From Rhabditoides inermis (taxonomy: Eukaryota > Nematoda > Chromadorea > Rhabditida > Rhabditidae), in the NCBI GenBank assembly GCA_963966185.1, contig CAWZYM010000283.1, positions 568,001 through 632,000 of the forward strand: a stretch of DNA of 64,000 nucleotides, given 5' to 3'. Below are positions 61,801 through 64,000 of this stretch, in pieces; position 1 is the stretch's first letter; the number at the start of each line of letters is the position of its first letter. Under the pieces are notes generated by a model. It saw only the letters and a list, made by a program, of their open reading frames with translations, was not told where the DNA came from and searched no databases. The translations under genes and the position numbers were made by a program.

Positions 61801-64000
61801 CAGTGCCGGGCATGGCGCCGAAACATTGCGCCGAAAACTCTTATTTTCGGCGCGAATGTTTCGGCAGCCGAAAGCACAGACACGTGTGCGTCCGCATATC
61901 TCACGCCATCCGAAGAATCGCAATCAACCTGTCTCTCTGGCCTTGTGGCTAGGGTGGTCGATGATTGTTTGCCAGGCGCGGGCTCGATTCCGGCTGCCAT
62001 CAATTTTTTTTGCCGCATAACAAGCACACGTTGTAGATGTTCACAAGTTGTTTTGCCTGAAACCAGAACACCCCGCTTTCCACGCGACCCGACTCCCACT
62101 CTGTACCCGAGAAGATTCTTCACAAAGTTCATCCTCACAAGTTGTTTTATTGGACACGTTTCACGCGAGATCAGTGCCGGGCATGGCGCCGAAACATTGC
62201 GCCGAAAACTCTTATTTTCGGCGCGAATGTTTCGGCAGCCGAAAGCACAGACACGTGTGCGTCCGCATATCTCACGCCATCCGAAGAATCGCAATCAACC
62301 TGTCTCTCTAGCCTTGTGGCTAGGATGGTCGATGATTGTTTGCCAGACGCGGGCTCGATTCCGGCTGCCATCAAAATTTTTGCCGCATAACAAGCACACG
62401 TTGTAGATGTTCACAAGTTGTTTTGCCTGAAACCAGAACACCCCGCTTTCCACGCGACCCGACTCCCACTCTGTACCCGAGAAGATTCTTCACAAAGTTC
62501 ATCCTCACAAGCTGTTTTATTGGACACGTTTCACGCGAGATCAGTGCCGGGCATGGCGCCGAAACATTGCGCCGAAAACTCTTATTTTCGGCGCGAATGT
62601 TTCGGCAGCCGAAAGCACAGACACGTGTGCGTCCGCATATCTCACGCCATCCGAAGAATCGCATTCAACCTGTCTCTCTGGCCTTGTGGCTAGGGTGGTC
62701 GATGATTGTTTGCCAGGCGCGGACTCGATTCCGGCTGCCATCAAAAATTTTTGCCGCATAACAAGCACACGTTGTAGATGTTCACAAGTTGTTTTGCCTG
62801 AAACCAGAACACCCCGCTTTCCACGCGACCCGACTCCCACTCTGTACCCGAGAAGATTCTTCACAAAGTTCATCCTCACAAGTTGTTTTATTGGACACGT
62901 TTCACGCGAGATCAGTGCCGGGCATGGCGCCGAAACATTGCGCCGAAAACTCCTTTTTTCGGCGCGAATGTTTCGGCAGCCGAAGGCACAGACACGTGTG
63001 CGTCCGCATATCTCACGCCATCCGAAGAATCGCAATCAACCTGTCTCTCTAGTCTTGTGGCTAGAATGGTCGATGATTGTTTGCCAGGCGCGGGCTCGAT
63101 TCCGGCTGCCATCAAAAATTTTTGCCGCATAACAAGCACACGTTGTAGATGTTCACAAGTTGTTTTGCCTGAAACCAGAACACCCCGCTTTCCACGCGAC
63201 CCGACTCCCACTCTGTACCCGAGAAGATTCTTCACAAAGTTCATCCTCACAAGTTGTTTTATTGGACACGTTTCACGCGAGATCAGTGCCGGGCATGGCG
63301 CCGAAACATTGCGCCGAAAACTCCTTTTTTCGGCGCGAATGTTTCGGCAGCCGAAGGCACAGACACGTGTGCGTCCGCATATCTCACGCCATCCGAAGAA
63401 TCGCAATCAACCTGTCTCTCTAGTCTTGTGGCTAGAATGGTCGATGATTGTTTGCCAGGCGCGGGCTCGATTCCGGCTGCCATCAAAAATTTTTGCCGCA
63501 TAACAAGCACACGTTGTAGATGTTCACAAGTTGTTTTGCCTGAAACCAGAACACCCCGCTTTCCACGCGACCCGACTCCCACTCTGTACCCGAGAAGATT
63601 CTTTACAAAGTTCATCCTCACAAGTTGTTTTATTGGACACGTTTCACGCGAGATCAGTGCCGGACATGGCGCCGAAACATTGCGCCGAAAACTCTTATTT
63701 TCGGCGCGAATGTTTCGGCAGCCGAAAGCACAGACACGTGTGCGTCCGCATATCTCACGCCATCCGAAGAATCGCATTCAACCTGTCTCTCTGGCCTTGT
63801 GGCTAGGGTGGTCGATGATTGTTTGCCAGGCGCGGGCTCGATTCCGGCTGCCATCAAATTTTTTTGCCGCATAACAAGCACACGTTGTAGATGTTCACAA
63901 GTTGTTTTGCCTGAAACCAGAACACCCCGCTTTCCACGCGACCCGACTCCCACTCTGTACCCGAGAAGATTCTTCACAAAGTTCATCCTCACAAGTTGTT
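58801..64000 (+). repeat. Mixed-variant segment at the right edge
   Basis: Fourteen or so full units. The two units beginning at 62886 and 63257 look like a fresh single-monomer duplication, sharing CCGAAGGCAC, AGTCTTGTGGCTAGAATGG and CTCCTTTTTTCGG. One unit near 59936 has GGACACTTTC with one base lost. The last unit runs to 63998 and two bases of the next follow, so the array continues. The final unit is of the common A3T7 type seen at the left of the window. Confidence 0.8.

Larger units (their letters stand above)
1..64000 (+). repeat. Satellite array, ~371-bp monomer, 175 units
   Basis: The window is filled by direct head-to-tail copies of one unit. Phased on TTTTATTGG, unit starts fall at 1, 372, 743, 1107, 1478, 1849, 2220, 2588, 2959 and so on, to 63257 and 63628. 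Most units are 371 bp, many are 368 bp, a few are 362-364 bp, and units with expanded T tracts reach 375 bp. No inverted copy, foreign insertion or unique spacer was seen, and neither array edge lies in the window. Long satellite arrays with higher-order structure are typical of eukaryotic centromeric, pericentromeric or subtelomeric heterochromatin. The location and taxon are inference and cannot be fixed from this sequence. The strand given is only the phase in which the tRNA-like module reads forward. Confidence 0.98.

Noticed and set aside
1..64000. CRISPR array
   Set aside because: The repeats are about 371 bp and contiguous, with no unique spacers.
1..64000. LTR or DNA transposon in tandem
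   Set aside because: No target-site duplications, terminal repeats, transposase or reverse-transcriptase coding sequence is seen. The unit is far too short for an autonomous element.
1..64000. Assignment to a named satellite family or to a specific protist, insect or plant
   Set aside because: The monomer length and composition fit many eukaryotic groups. I do not recognise the sequence, and a database search of the monomer would be needed.

Overview
The whole 64 kb window is one uninterrupted head-to-tail satellite DNA array. The basic unit is about 371 bp. I count 175 unit starts: about 172 full-length monomers plus three 115-bp truncated ones. All are in the same orientation, and the array runs off both ends of the window. 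I find no protein-coding gene, ordinary tRNA or rRNA gene, transposon, CRISPR array or unrelated insertion. The many open reading frames on both strands are low-stop shadows of the repeat, and many begin at a TTG inside it. An array this long, with multi-monomer higher-order repeats, points to eukaryotic nuclear heterochromatin (centromeric, pericentromeric or subtelomeric). I cannot name the taxon. The monomer is about half G+C and is not depleted in CpG.

Each monomer, phased here on TTTTATTGG and with the first one (1-371) as reference, has recognisable modules. Offsets 41-96 form a 24-bp hairpin with two single-base bulges, built from repeats of the heptamer GCCGAAA: three direct and two inverted copies within 57 bp. 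Offset 107 carries the palindrome ACACGTGT. Offsets of about 161-238 form a plus-strand tRNA-like Pol III module: an A-box-like motif, a B-box-like motif GGCTCGATTCC, then an An-Tn tract whose T run would serve as a Pol III terminator. Offsets 268-375 contain three versions of TCACAAGTT.

The array is a mosaic of locally amplified blocks. Positions 1-3412 are mixed variants. Positions 3413-8968 and 8969-14524 are two tandem copies of a 15-monomer, 5556-bp higher-order repeat, with one base difference found by eye. About 13574-16354 is a 739-bp dimer array. About 16355-22470 is mixed, with a run of near-identical 371-bp monomers. About 22470-25501 is a 1474-bp four-monomer tandem duplication. 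About 25500-33000 reuses earlier blocks. About 33000-43130 is a more diverged subfamily with 2217-bp and 1477-bp repeats. About 43900-52430 is a subfamily with expanded T tracts in the hairpin and a 1860-bp five-monomer repeat. About 52440-58800 carries a 3563-bp repeat containing the truncated monomer. The rest is mixed.

No genes act together here. The functional hypotheses concern the monomer: possible Pol III transcription of a tRNA-like RNA, a cruciform-prone dyad, and a possible protein-binding cluster of GCCGAAA motifs. The block structure records recent unequal exchange or segmental amplification.
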